Source of the DNA: Aequorivita sp.
GTDB taxonomy: Bacteria; Bacteroidota; Bacteroidia; Flavobacteriales; Flavobacteriaceae
Length of the DNA: 10,330 bases
Direction of reading: 5' to 3'
Assembly (NCBI GenBank): GCA_002733915.1
Contig: NVXN01000004.1
Location: 84,750 to 95,079, forward strand
In this document: piece after piece, positions 1-6,390 of the stretch
Position numbering within the stretch: position 1 is the first letter of the stretch
How the letters are laid out: each line of letters starts with the position of its first letter
Translations under genes and position numbers: made by a program
Notes under the pieces: generated by a model
What the model saw: the letters and a program-made list of their open reading frames with translations, nothing else
What the model was told of the DNA's origin: nothing
Database searches by the model: none

Positions 1-1
1 A

Positions 2-145
2 AGTGCAGAAAACCTTCATAATCTATTCTTCAAATTGCGTGACGAATTCGGACAAACCTTTGTTATTGTTACGCACAACGAAGATCTTGCAAATATGGCC
101 GACAGAAAGTTGGTGATGCAGGACGGAAAAATTGTAGGTCATTAA
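2..145 (+). CDS. lolD: LolD-like ABC transporter ATP-binding protein, C-terminal end (partial)
   Basis: Only the last 47 codons lie in the window; the gene starts upstream of base 1. The readable tail contains the H-loop region of an ABC ATPase ([17 protein letters not shown]), with the switch histidine after VT, followed by a short beta-strand ending in QDGKIVGH and a TAA stop. The THNxxLAxxADR pattern and the very short tail after it are typical of LolD. LolD is the cytoplasmic ATPase that powers the LolCE complex, which releases lipoproteins from the inner membrane for transfer to the outer membrane. The Walker A and B motifs and the signature motif are outside the window, so a related MacB- or FtsE-type ATPase cannot be fully excluded. 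The stop codon directly abuts the ATG of the next gene, so the two are probably co-transcribed. Confidence 0.75.
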   Translation, partial: SAENLHNLFFKLRDEFGQTFVIVTHNEDLANMADRKLVMQDGKIVGH

Positions 146-910
146 ATGAATAAAGCCGAACTGAAATCATTTCTCGACGAAAAAGTCCATATTTACAATA
201 ATCCTAACTTTATTGACACCGATCCCATTCAAATACCACATCTTTTTACGGTAAAGAAAGATATTGAAATTGCTGGATTTCTTGTAGCAACCATTGCTTG
301 GGGAAACAGAAAAAGCATTATTAATAATGGCAATCGTTTAGTGGAGTTGATGGGCAATTCGCCTTATGATTTTGTGATGAACTTTTCAGAAAGACATTCA
401 GAATCACTATCAAGTTTTGTGCACAGAACATTTAATGGCGCTGATCTTGCATATTTTCTAAAGTCACTACAGAATATTTATAAAAACCACGGAGGGCTGG
501 AAACCTTGTTTGCAAAATATGCAGAAAGGGACTCTATGCAACCGGCAATCCATCATTTCAAAAAAGCATTTTTTGAACTCCCCCATCTCCCGCGAACCCC
601 AAAACATATTAGCGACCCATTTAAAAATTCAGCGGCAAAGAGAATAAACATGTTTTTGCGGTGGATGGTCCGTAATGACACTGCGGGTGTAGATTTTGGA
701 ATTTGGAAAAGCATCTCTCCAAGCGCACTTTCGTGTCCGTTGGATGTACACAGTGGAAATGTAGCGCGAAAACTTAATTTGCTGAAACGCAAACAGAATG
801 ATGCCAAAGCGTTGATGGAATTAGACAAATCGCTTCGAAAATTAGACCCAAATGATCCCGTAAAATATGACTTTGCCCTTTTCGGACTGGGAGTTTTTGA
901 ACGGTTTTGA
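146..910 (+). CDS. TIGR02757/DUF2400 family protein, possible HhH-GPD-fold protein
   Basis: A 254-residue soluble protein that I recognise as the Bacteroidetes-rich TIGR02757 (DUF2400) family, whose function is not established. The ATG follows the stop of the LolD-like gene with no gap, so it is probably the second gene of that operon. There is no signal peptide or membrane segment. Two stretches resemble helix-hairpin-helix DNA glycosylases (Nth/MutY/Ogg type). The N-terminal helical block around residues 40-70 (GFLVATIAWGNRK) resembles the LLSAQ helix. Residues 199-212 (LDVHSGNVARKLNL) resemble the VDTHIFRV motif that carries the catalytic Asp, here D200, and are followed by PVKYDFALFGLG at 238-249, where glycosylases have a helix ending in LHGR. 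The G-hairpin LPGVGRKTA is not recognisable and there is no FeS cysteine cluster. Family membership is firm; the glycosylase-fold link is my inference. Confidence 0.85.
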   Translation: MNKAELKSFLDEKVHIYNNPNFIDTDPIQIPHLFTVKKDIEIAGFLVATIAWGNRKSIINNGNRLVELMGNSPYDFVMNFSERHSESLSSFVHRTFNGADLAYFLKSLQNIYKNHGGLETLFAKYAERDSMQPAIHHFKKAFFELPHLPRTPKHISDPFKNSAAKRINMFLRWMVRNDTAGVDFGIWKSISPSALSCPLDVHSGNVARKLNLLKRKQNDAKALMELDKSLRKLDPNDPVKYDFALFGLGVFERF

Positions 911-956
911 TTTTAAGTTTAACCCATTACACATAAAATTTCAACGTTTTACAATT

Positions 957-985
957 TTTTGCAAAATGTCGTACATTTACCTTTG
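957..985 (+). promoter_or_regulatory. Predicted Bacteroidetes-type promoter of the histidine kinase gene
   Basis: TACCTTTG at 978-985 matches the TAnnTTTG -7 element used by the Bacteroidetes primary sigma factor. A TTTTG at 957-961 lies 16 bases upstream and could act as the -33 element, slightly closer than the usual spacing. It is part of a 10-base perfect palindrome, TTTTGCAAAA (957-966). Transcription would start near 990, leaving a leader of about 50 bases before the TTG start at 1039. The rest of the 911-1038 gap is A/T-rich, with no other structure that I can see. Confidence 0.6.
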
Positions 986-1038
986 CACCCGCAAATAATG
1001 ATTTTTTAAAATTTTAATTTTAAACACCGAACCACATT

Positions 1039-2244
1039 TTGATAGCACCCGAATTTCCAATAGATGAAGCGCAACGTTTGGCGGCAGTCCGATCCTATCA
1101 TATGTTGGACACCTTGCCTGAGAAGGATTTTGATAATATTACCGCATTAACAGCAAACATTTGTGATGTGCCAATATCCTTGGTAACTTTACTTGACGCA
1201 GACCGCAATTTTTTAAAATCGCATTATGGAATCCCTTTTAATGAATCACCAAGAGATATTTCCTTTTGCGGGCACGCCATATTGGAAGAATCAAGTATTT
1301 TTATTATAGAAGATGCCAGAAAAGACGATCGCTTTAAGGAAAATCCACTGGTAAAAGATATGAACGCCATTTTCTATGCCGGAGTACGCTTGGTGAATAG
1401 TGATGGTTATCCACTTGGAACCCTTTGTGTTTTTGATACAAAGCCACGAGTTTTGTCAGAATCCCAAAAAAATGCACTTATCGCAATGGCATACCAAGTT
1501 GTTAATTTATTTGAAGCCAGAAAAAGAAACAGAGCATTGCTTTCTGTCCAAAAAGAGCTTAAAGAACGCAATGAAGAACTCAAAAACTTTGCCGGGGTAG
1601 TTTCCCATGACATGAAAATGCCGCTTGCAAATATGATTATCACTTCAGATATGCTCCGTTCCAAATATGGCCAACATTTGGATGAACAGGGTAAAGAGTA
1701 TTTGGATTACATAAAGCAATCTTCTTTTACTTTAAGCGAATATGTTACTGGTCTGCTGGAACATTACGAGACCGATAAGACAGCATCTTTGCGAAGCGAA
1801 CCTTTTGACAGCCAAGATCTTTTGGAGGAAATTATAGAACTGCTGAATATCAATGTGGATTGTGAAATAAATCTTCCCGAAGAAAAAATTGAAATGCACG
1901 CAAACAAAGTTGCGCTAGAACAAATTCTGCTCAATTTAGTTGGTAACAGCCTAAAATATAATGATAAGGAAAAAATAAGAATAGACATCGATTGTACTGA
2001 GAAAGATGGATTTTATCATATAGAGATTTCCGACAACGGTATGGGCATTCCAAAAGACAAACTCGACCATATTTTTGATTTATTTGTAACTACGGGTACT
2101 TTGGACAGAAATGGAAAAAAAGGAAATGGAATTGGACTTTCCACAGTTAAAAAACTTGTAAATAGATTAGATGGTGAAATAGAGGTTAAATCCACTGTGG
2201 GAGAGGGTACAACTTTTAAGTTCTATGTAAAAAAATTAGATTGA
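1039..2244 (+). CDS. Soluble GAF-domain sensor histidine kinase
   Basis: This 401-residue kinase has no membrane segment, so it is presumably a cytoplasmic sensor that autophosphorylates on histidine and passes the phosphate to a response regulator. An N-terminal GAF domain spans about residues 8-160. It has the FCGHAI, ARKDDRF and GTLCVFD patterns common to a GAF group found before kinase or cyclase modules. A short helical linker (about 160-183) leads to the HisKA H-box FAGVVSHDMKMPLANM, with phosphoacceptor H190. The HATPase_c domain shows the N-box (LLNLVGNSLKYND, N299/N303), G1 (DNGMG, 332-336), F-box (IFDLF) and G2 (GNGIGLSTV, 362-370), so it looks catalytically complete. The start is a TTG: an in-frame stop lies 16 bases upstream, and the first downstream ATG (residue 22) would remove the conserved ExxRL segment of the GAF N-terminus. 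No response regulator lies beside it, so its partner and ligand are unknown. Confidence 0.93.
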   Translation: MIAPEFPIDEAQRLAAVRSYHMLDTLPEKDFDNITALTANICDVPISLVTLLDADRNFLKSHYGIPFNESPRDISFCGHAILEESSIFIIEDARKDDRFKENPLVKDMNAIFYAGVRLVNSDGYPLGTLCVFDTKPRVLSESQKNALIAMAYQVVNLFEARKRNRALLSVQKELKERNEELKNFAGVVSHDMKMPLANMIITSDMLRSKYGQHLDEQGKEYLDYIKQSSFTLSEYVTGLLEHYETDKTASLRSEPFDSQDLLEEIIELLNINVDCEINLPEEKIEMHANKVALEQILLNLVGNSLKYNDKEKIRIDIDCTEKDGFYHIEISDNGMGIPKDKLDHIFDLFVTTGTLDRNGKKGNGIGLSTVKKLVNRLDGEIEVKSTVGEGTTFKFYVKKLD

Positions 2245-2406
2245 TTTTCCATTACAATGCAACAAAGCCACTGATATTATTAGGTTTAAACAAATCAAAC
2301 CCTTTTAATAAGCTTTGATAAAAGAAGTTAGCAAGCACTAAACCTTTAAAAGGGAATCGACTTCACGTTTACAGTACAGAAATAGCTATAATTACGTTCC
2401 ATTTTT

Positions 2407-2414
2407 TATCTTTG
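2407..2414 (+). promoter_or_regulatory. Predicted -7 element upstream of the BatA-domain gene
   Basis: TATCTTTG matches TAnnTTTG exactly and lies 16 bases before the ATG at 2431, implying a leader of about 10 bases. I see no convincing TTG at the expected -33 distance. The 2245-2430 gap otherwise holds only weak dyads: GGTTT (2283-2287) pairs with AAACC (2297-2301), followed by CTTTT, which could be a poor terminator for the kinase gene. Confidence 0.5.
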
Positions 2415-2430
2415 GCCAATATTTATAGGA

Positions 2431-4365
2431 ATGCAGTTCAAACACCCAGAAATTCTTTACGCCCTTTTCCTACTACTCATCCCTATATTTATTCATCTTT
2501 TTCAACTCCGGAGGTTCCAAAAAGTAGCTTTTACCAATGTTGCTTTTCTTAAAAAAGTAACCATACAAACCCGTAAAAGTTCGCAACTCAAAAAATGGCT
2601 TACCCTATTGATGCGCTTGCTTGCGTTAGCTTGTATCATTCTTGCGTTCGCACAACCTTTTACGGCTTCCAAGATTGCTTTAAACTCAAAAAAAGAAACC
2701 GTTGTTTACATAGACAATTCTTTCAGCATGCAAGCAAAAGGTACAAAAGGACCAATGCTTGAACGGACGTTGCAAGATTTATACGATAAAACTGGCGGAA
2801 ATGAAAAATTGAGTTGGTTTACAAACAATTCTGAAAGAAAAAAAGCAAGTCCACAAGATTTTAAAAATCAAATACTTACCGTTGAGTACTCACAAAACCA
2901 ATTGACGCCAAATCAAGTTTTACTAAAAGCCAACCAACTTTTTTCGAACGAGAAAGGCGTCTTAAAAAGATTGGTTTATCTGTCTGACTTTCAGCATACA
3001 GAAGCTTTTCCTTCAATCCCGGAAGATCTGGCTGTAGACGCGGTGCAATTAAAGCCTGTGAAAATTTCAAACATTTCCATAGACAGTGCTTATGTTGTTT
3101 CAAAAAATGCTTCGTTAACGCAACTCACGGTAAATGCTTCAACACTTCGTGAAGCCCAGGAAAATGAAGTTTCCGAAATTCCACTTTCACTGTATAACAA
3201 TGAAAAACTGATTGCAAAAACCGCTGTGGATTTTTCGCAAAACACCAGTAGTTCAGTTACTTTCGATATCGATAATTCTACAGCATTTATTGGGAAATTA
3301 GAAATTAACGAACCAAACATATCTTTTGACAACCAATTGTATTTCAGCATCAACAAACCCGGAAAAATAAAGGTCTTGGCCATAAATGAAGCTGACGGCA
3401 ACTTTTTGCAGCGGCTTTTTGAAAAAGAGGAATTTCAATTTAAACAGCAAACATTTAAAACATTGAATTATAATGAAATTCCCGACCAAAATTTTATTGT
3501 TCTTAATGAGTTGAAAGAGATACCCGCATCATTGGCCACGGCGCTTAAATCTTTCAGTGAAGATGGCGGAAGCATATTAATTATCCCTGCTTCAGAAATA
3601 GATTTGAACAGTTACAACAACTATCTTTTAACAATGACTTTAGGAAGACTTTCTGAAGAAAAAGTACAGGAAAAAAAAATTACGAAGATTGTTTTTTCAC
3701 ATCCGCTTTTTAAAGATGTTTTTGAAAAAGAAGTAGCAAATTTCCAATATCCGAAGGTCACTTCGTTTTATGATATTTCATCAAATGCAACTCCAGCAAT
3801 AGGTTTTGAGGATAATCAACCCTTTTTGCTTCAAAAAAACAAAACCTATCTTTTTACTGCCCCAATAAACAAGGAAAATTCCAATTTTCAGAATTCGCCA
3901 TTAGTTGTCCCCACTATTTATAATATGGCTTTGCAAAGTCTACCTTTGCCGCGCTTGTATTATACCATTGGACAGCAAACCGAAATTGCAGTACCCATAA
4001 AATTGGGTCAAGATGAAATACTAACAGTTAAGAACAGTACGGAGCAGTTTATTCCGCTACAGCAAACTAAGGCTAATTATGTTTTAATGACAACTGCGGA
4101 AGAGCCTACCCAGGCTGGAAACTATCAAATCGTGAAGAAAAATGAGTTTTTGCAAAACATAAGCTTTAATTATGCACGTGGCGAAAGTGAATTACAATAC
4201 CAAAACCCCGAAAATTGGGAAGGTGTGGAGGTTTACAGTTCAGTGGAAGCTCTTTTTGATTCTATTGAAGAGGCAAACGCTATTAACAGTTTTTGGAAAT
4301 GGTTTGCTATTTTTGCAGTACTCTTTTTACTTTTCGAAATGCTTATCTTAAAATTCTACAAATGA
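2431..4365 (+). CDS. BatA-domain membrane protein with VWA-like and GATase1-like regions
   Basis: A 644-residue membrane protein with the aerotolerance-regulator N-terminal (BatA) layout: a hydrophobic helix at about residues 8-25, a basic loop with the FxNVAFLKK pattern, and a second helix at about 57-77. A von Willebrand A-like domain follows (about 90-215), with an intact MIDAS-type DxSxS motif (D95, S97, S99) and a later VYLSDFQ strand (D186). Residues 215-305 look like a beta-sandwich. Residues 312-390 (VLAINEADGNFL, then EDGGSILIIPAS) resemble a class I glutamine-amidotransferase-like fold, with no catalytic cysteine seen. One C-terminal helix (621-640) is followed by KFYK. The bulk between residues 78 and 620 is probably periplasmic. 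The true Bat operon neighbours (MoxR, BatB-E) are absent. The TGA stop overlaps the next start (ATGA), indicating translational coupling. Its function is not established; metal-dependent protein binding by the VWA domain is likely. Confidence 0.88.
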   Translation: MQFKHPEILYALFLLLIPIFIHLFQLRRFQKVAFTNVAFLKKVTIQTRKSSQLKKWLTLLMRLLALACIILAFAQPFTASKIALNSKKETVVYIDNSFSMQAKGTKGPMLERTLQDLYDKTGGNEKLSWFTNNSERKKASPQDFKNQILTVEYSQNQLTPNQVLLKANQLFSNEKGVLKRLVYLSDFQHTEAFPSIPEDLAVDAVQLKPVKISNISIDSAYVVSKNASLTQLTVNASTLREAQENEVSEIPLSLYNNEKLIAKTAVDFSQNTSSSVTFDIDNSTAFIGKLEINEPNISFDNQLYFSINKPGKIKVLAINEADGNFLQRLFEKEEFQFKQQTFKTLNYNEIPDQNFIVLNELKEIPASLATALKSFSEDGGSILIIPASEIDLNSYNNYLLTMTLGRLSEEKVQEKKITKIVFSHPLFKDVFEKEVANFQYPKVTSFYDISSNATPAIGFEDNQPFLLQKNKTYLFTAPINKENSNFQNSPLVVPTIYNMALQSLPLPRLYYTIGQQTEIAVPIKLGQDEILTVKNSTEQFIPLQQTKANYVLMTTAEEPTQAGNYQIVKKNEFLQNISFNYARGESELQYQNPENWEGVEVYSSVEALFDSIEEANAINSFWKWFAIFAVLFLLFEMLILKFYK

Positions 4366-5618
4366 AGATACTACTGAAATCCGCAACCATAGTAGATGTT
4401 TCCAGCAAACATCATTTAAAGAAACGGGATGTTTTGATAGAAAATGGTAAAATTTCAAAAATTGCGGCAACAATTCCTTCTTCCGAAAAAGTAAAAGAGG
4501 TTTCTTTAAAAAACCTGCACATTTCACAAGGTTGGTTTGATAGTAGCGTATCTTTTGGTGAACCGGGCTTTGAAGAACGGGAAACCATTGAAAATGGTTT
4601 AAAAACTGCAGCACAAAGTGGATTTACAAGTGTTGCCGTAAATGCAAACAGTTTTCCGGTAACAGACAGCAAAGGCCATATAAAATTTCTGAAGAGTAAA
4701 GCCGACGGAAACGCGGTGAACCTCTACCCTATTGGCGCACTAACCGTAGGTAGTAAAGGAACTGATCTTGCCGAACTCTACGATATGCAAAATGAGGGAG
4801 CGGTTTCATTTTACGATTATAAAAACCCACTTGCAAATGGAAACTTGCTAAAAATAGCACTGCAATACTCTCAGAATTTTGATGGATTGGTACAATCCTT
4901 TCCCTTTGAAAAATCTGTGGCGCGCAATGGGATGGTGAATGAAGAAGTAAATAGCACCCGCCTGGGTCTAAAAGGAATACCGGCACTTGCGGAAGAGCTC
5001 CAAATAATCCGCGATCTTTATATTTTGGAATATACAGGTGGCAAACTACACATTCCCACTATTTCCACAAAAAAATCAGTGGAATTGATTAAGGATGCAA
5101 AGAAGAAAGGACTGAACGTTAGCTGCAGCGTCGCTATCTTCAACCTTATTTTGACCGATGATGTTTTGGAAGAGTTTGACACCAATTACAAACTATTACC
5201 GCCACTGCGCACAAAGGAAGATGCCAAAGCACTGCTGAAAGGGTTGAAAGATGGCACCATTGATGGTATTACCAGCGACCACAACCCAATAGATGTAGAA
5301 CACAAAAAAACAGAGTTTGACCATGCTTACTTTGGAAGTATTGGTCTGGAAGGCTGTTTTGGCGCGCTCAATATGGTTTTGGGAATTGAGGAATCTGTTA
5401 AGGCGCTTACCGGTTTGAAAAAAACGTTCAATATTCCTTCGGAAAAAATTGAGGAAGGAAACCGTGCCGAACTCACTCTTTTTAACCCTGAAGAAAATTG
5501 GGTTCTTGCTGAAAAGAATATTCTATCAACTTCAAAAAATGCAGCGCTTCTGGGATCAAAATTAAAAGGAAAGCCCTACGGAATTGTATCCAATAACCAA
5601 TTGGTATTAAATAAATAA
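4362..5618 (+). CDS. Dihydroorotase-like protein, probably non-catalytic
   Basis: A 418-residue protein with the class I dihydroorotase layout: an N-terminal sandwich strand set (ILLKSATIVDV), a TIM-barrel amidohydrolase core and a C-terminal sandwich (EEGNRAELTLFNP). I chose the ATG that overlaps the BatA stop (ATGA), since MKILLK matches family N-termini; an upstream in-frame ATG at 4293 would lie inside the BatA gene. Active enzymes have DxHxHxREPG; here it reads DSSVSFGEPG (60-69), so both histidines are serines (S62, S64) and the substrate-binding Arg is Gly66. The later metal histidine (HxED block) appears to be S179, and TPHHL has become AIFNL (258-262). The barrel-end Asp is kept in TSDHNP (D306). 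It therefore probably cannot hold the zinc centre or interconvert carbamoylaspartate and dihydroorotate. Non-catalytic PyrC' proteins that structurally support aspartate transcarbamoylase are known in Pseudomonas; a similar structural role is possible. Confidence 0.88.
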   Translation: MKILLKSATIVDVSSKHHLKKRDVLIENGKISKIAATIPSSEKVKEVSLKNLHISQGWFDSSVSFGEPGFEERETIENGLKTAAQSGFTSVAVNANSFPVTDSKGHIKFLKSKADGNAVNLYPIGALTVGSKGTDLAELYDMQNEGAVSFYDYKNPLANGNLLKIALQYSQNFDGLVQSFPFEKSVARNGMVNEEVNSTRLGLKGIPALAEELQIIRDLYILEYTGGKLHIPTISTKKSVELIKDAKKKGLNVSCSVAIFNLILTDDVLEEFDTNYKLLPPLRTKEDAKALLKGLKDGTIDGITSDHNPIDVEHKKTEFDHAYFGSIGLEGCFGALNMVLGIEESVKALTGLKKTFNIPSEKIEEGNRAELTLFNPEENWVLAEKNILSTSKNAALLGSKLKGKPYGIVSNNQLVLNK

Positions 5619-5939
5619 ATGAAAAATATTCCTGCAGGAAAATCTACCTCGCTCATTGCATATGCACCCTTTGTGGGTTTTATTATTGCCTATTTTTTCA
5701 ACAGGGAAGAAAACCACCCCTTTGCCACTTGGCATATAAAAAATATGTTTGGATTAACATTAATGTTCATCGTTTCACTTGTTATACAAGCACAGGTAGA
5801 TGTAACGGTTGGTGATATTATTTGGTTAATCTGTCTTTTGCTGTGGCTCTTTTCCTGGGCGATGGCTTTTTTTAACAAAAGGAAAGGCATTCCATTTTTA
5901 AGTGAAAAATTTCAGGAATGGTTTACATTTTTAAATTAA
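5619..5939 (+). CDS. DUF4870-type small membrane protein (first copy)
   Basis: A 106-residue protein with three predicted membrane helices at about 11-27, 43-58 and 65-85. It carries hallmarks of DUF4870: SLIAYAPFVGFIIAYFF in helix 1, an F-x-x-x-H segment before helix 2 (FATWHIKNMFGL) and a short aromatic C-terminus (FQEWF). The ATG begins directly after the TAA of the dihydroorotase-like gene, so it is almost certainly the third gene of that run. Many DUF4870 proteins are annotated only as membrane proteins, and I know of no established function. The gene 51 bases downstream is a clear paralogue with the same three-helix layout and C-terminal FQEWF. No signal peptide is needed; the first helix would act as the membrane anchor. 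Confidence 0.82.
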   Translation: MKNIPAGKSTSLIAYAPFVGFIIAYFFNREENHPFATWHIKNMFGLTLMFIVSLVIQAQVDVTVGDIIWLICLLLWLFSWAMAFFNKRKGIPFLSEKFQEWFTFLN

Positions 5940-5948
5940 AGTATTGAT

Positions 5949-5956
5949 TATCTTTA
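5949..5956 (+). promoter_or_regulatory. Weak candidate -7 element before the second DUF4870 gene
   Basis: TATCTTTA differs from TAnnTTTG only at the last base and lies 34 bases before the ATG at 5991. The 51-base gap after the previous gene leaves room for an internal promoter. No TTG is visible at the expected -33 spacing, so read-through from the upstream operon remains at least as likely. Confidence 0.3.
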
Positions 5957-5990
5957 TCTTAAATAAAACACTAACCTAAAATCACAACAA

Positions 5991-6314
5991 ATGGAAACAA
6001 CTACTGACAATGGTAAAACGGTTGCTATAATTGCCTACATCACACTTATTGGTTGGATCATCGCATTAATAATGAACAATGGAAACAAAACTGCGCTAGG
6101 CTCCTTCCACGTACGCCAATCACTGGGCATTATGTGTGTGGGAGTAGTATTGAGTATAGTTATAAGTTTTATTGGAATCTCAATACTTACCTGGATTGTA
6201 CAACTCGCAATATTAGTGTTTTGGCTTCTTGGATTAATAAGCGCCGTACAAGGCGAAATGAAACCGGTACCTGTATTTGGGGAACAATTTCAAGAATGGT
6301 TTAAGGGTATATAA
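5991..6314 (+). CDS. DUF4870-type small membrane protein (second copy)
   Basis: A 107-residue membrane protein with three predicted helices at about 11-28, 44-62 and 64-86. It shares with the preceding gene the GK-x-x-x-x-IAY start of helix 1, an FH[IV] motif before helix 2 (LGSFHVRQSLGI), a polar turn after helix 3, and the closing block PVFGEQFQEWFKGI, which matches PFLSEKFQEWF in the first copy. The two therefore look like an old tandem duplication that has diverged strongly in the helices. The biochemical role is unknown. A strong hairpin beginning 20 bases after the stop probably ends this transcription unit. Another reading frame runs through most of this gene, but its composition is unlike a protein and it is not a gene. 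Confidence 0.84.
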   Translation: METTTDNGKTVAIIAYITLIGWIIALIMNNGNKTALGSFHVRQSLGIMCVGVVLSIVISFIGISILTWIVQLAILVFWLLGLISAVQGEMKPVPVFGEQFQEWFKGI

Positions 6315-6333
6315 TTTTAAAGAATTTTTAACG

Positions 6334-6372
6334 AGACCTTTTCTGCTGAAAGAACTTCAGTTTAAAAGGTCT
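6334..6372 (+). terminator. Strong hairpin, probable intrinsic terminator
   Basis: AGACCTTTT (6334-6342) pairs perfectly with AAAAGGTCT (6364-6372). Inside it, CTGAA (6346-6350) pairs with TTCAG (6356-6360) around a 5-base loop, with a CTG/TTT internal loop between the two stems. A T-rich run, TGTTTATTTTTTG, follows directly. The hairpin lies 20 bases after the second DUF4870 stop. Its 3' arm is only four bases from the -7 element of the esterase gene, so the structure also fills that promoter's -33 region. Confidence 0.7.
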
Positions 6373-6376
6373 TGTT

Positions 6377-6384
6377 TATTTTTG
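6377..6384 (+). promoter_or_regulatory. Predicted -7 element of the esterase gene
   Basis: TATTTTTG matches TAnnTTTG and ends six bases before the ATG at 6391, so the transcript would start at or within a few bases of the start codon. The usual -33 position falls inside the terminator hairpin, and no clear TTG is seen there. Confidence 0.5.
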
Positions 6385-6390
6385 CAGTCT

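Noticed and set aside
553..828. Antisense open frame over the DUF2400 gene, with similar antisense frames over the kinase, BatA, dihydroorotase-like and 484-residue protein genes
   Set aside because: These are mirror frames of real genes. They have low-complexity Ser/Phe/Leu-rich products, no promoters of their own and no recognisable domains.
957..966. Palindrome TTTTGCAAAA as a regulator binding site
   Set aside because: A 10-base A/T-rich palindrome is expected by chance in such sequence. It overlaps the putative -33 element but has no second copy or flanking conservation that I can judge.
2245..2430. Possible small RNA or strong terminator in the 186-base gap after the kinase gene
   Set aside because: Only weak A/T-rich dyads are present, such as GGTTT/AAACC. 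No stable G/C-rich stem or upstream promoter element supports a separate RNA.
4293..4361. Longer N-terminus for the dihydroorotase-like protein, from an in-frame ATG inside the BatA gene
   Set aside because: The extra 23 residues would be coded out of frame within the end of the BatA gene, do not resemble the family N-terminus, and ignore the classic ATGA overlap at 4362.
6053..6304. Open frame of 83 codons inside the second DUF4870 gene
   Set aside because: It is a shifted reading of a clear membrane-protein gene and shows no protein-like pattern of its own.
6277..6390. Longer N-terminus for the esterase
   Set aside because: The extra 38 codons overlap the DUF4870 gene, cross the terminator hairpin and lie upstream of the probable transcription start; the family normally begins near MEKQTL.
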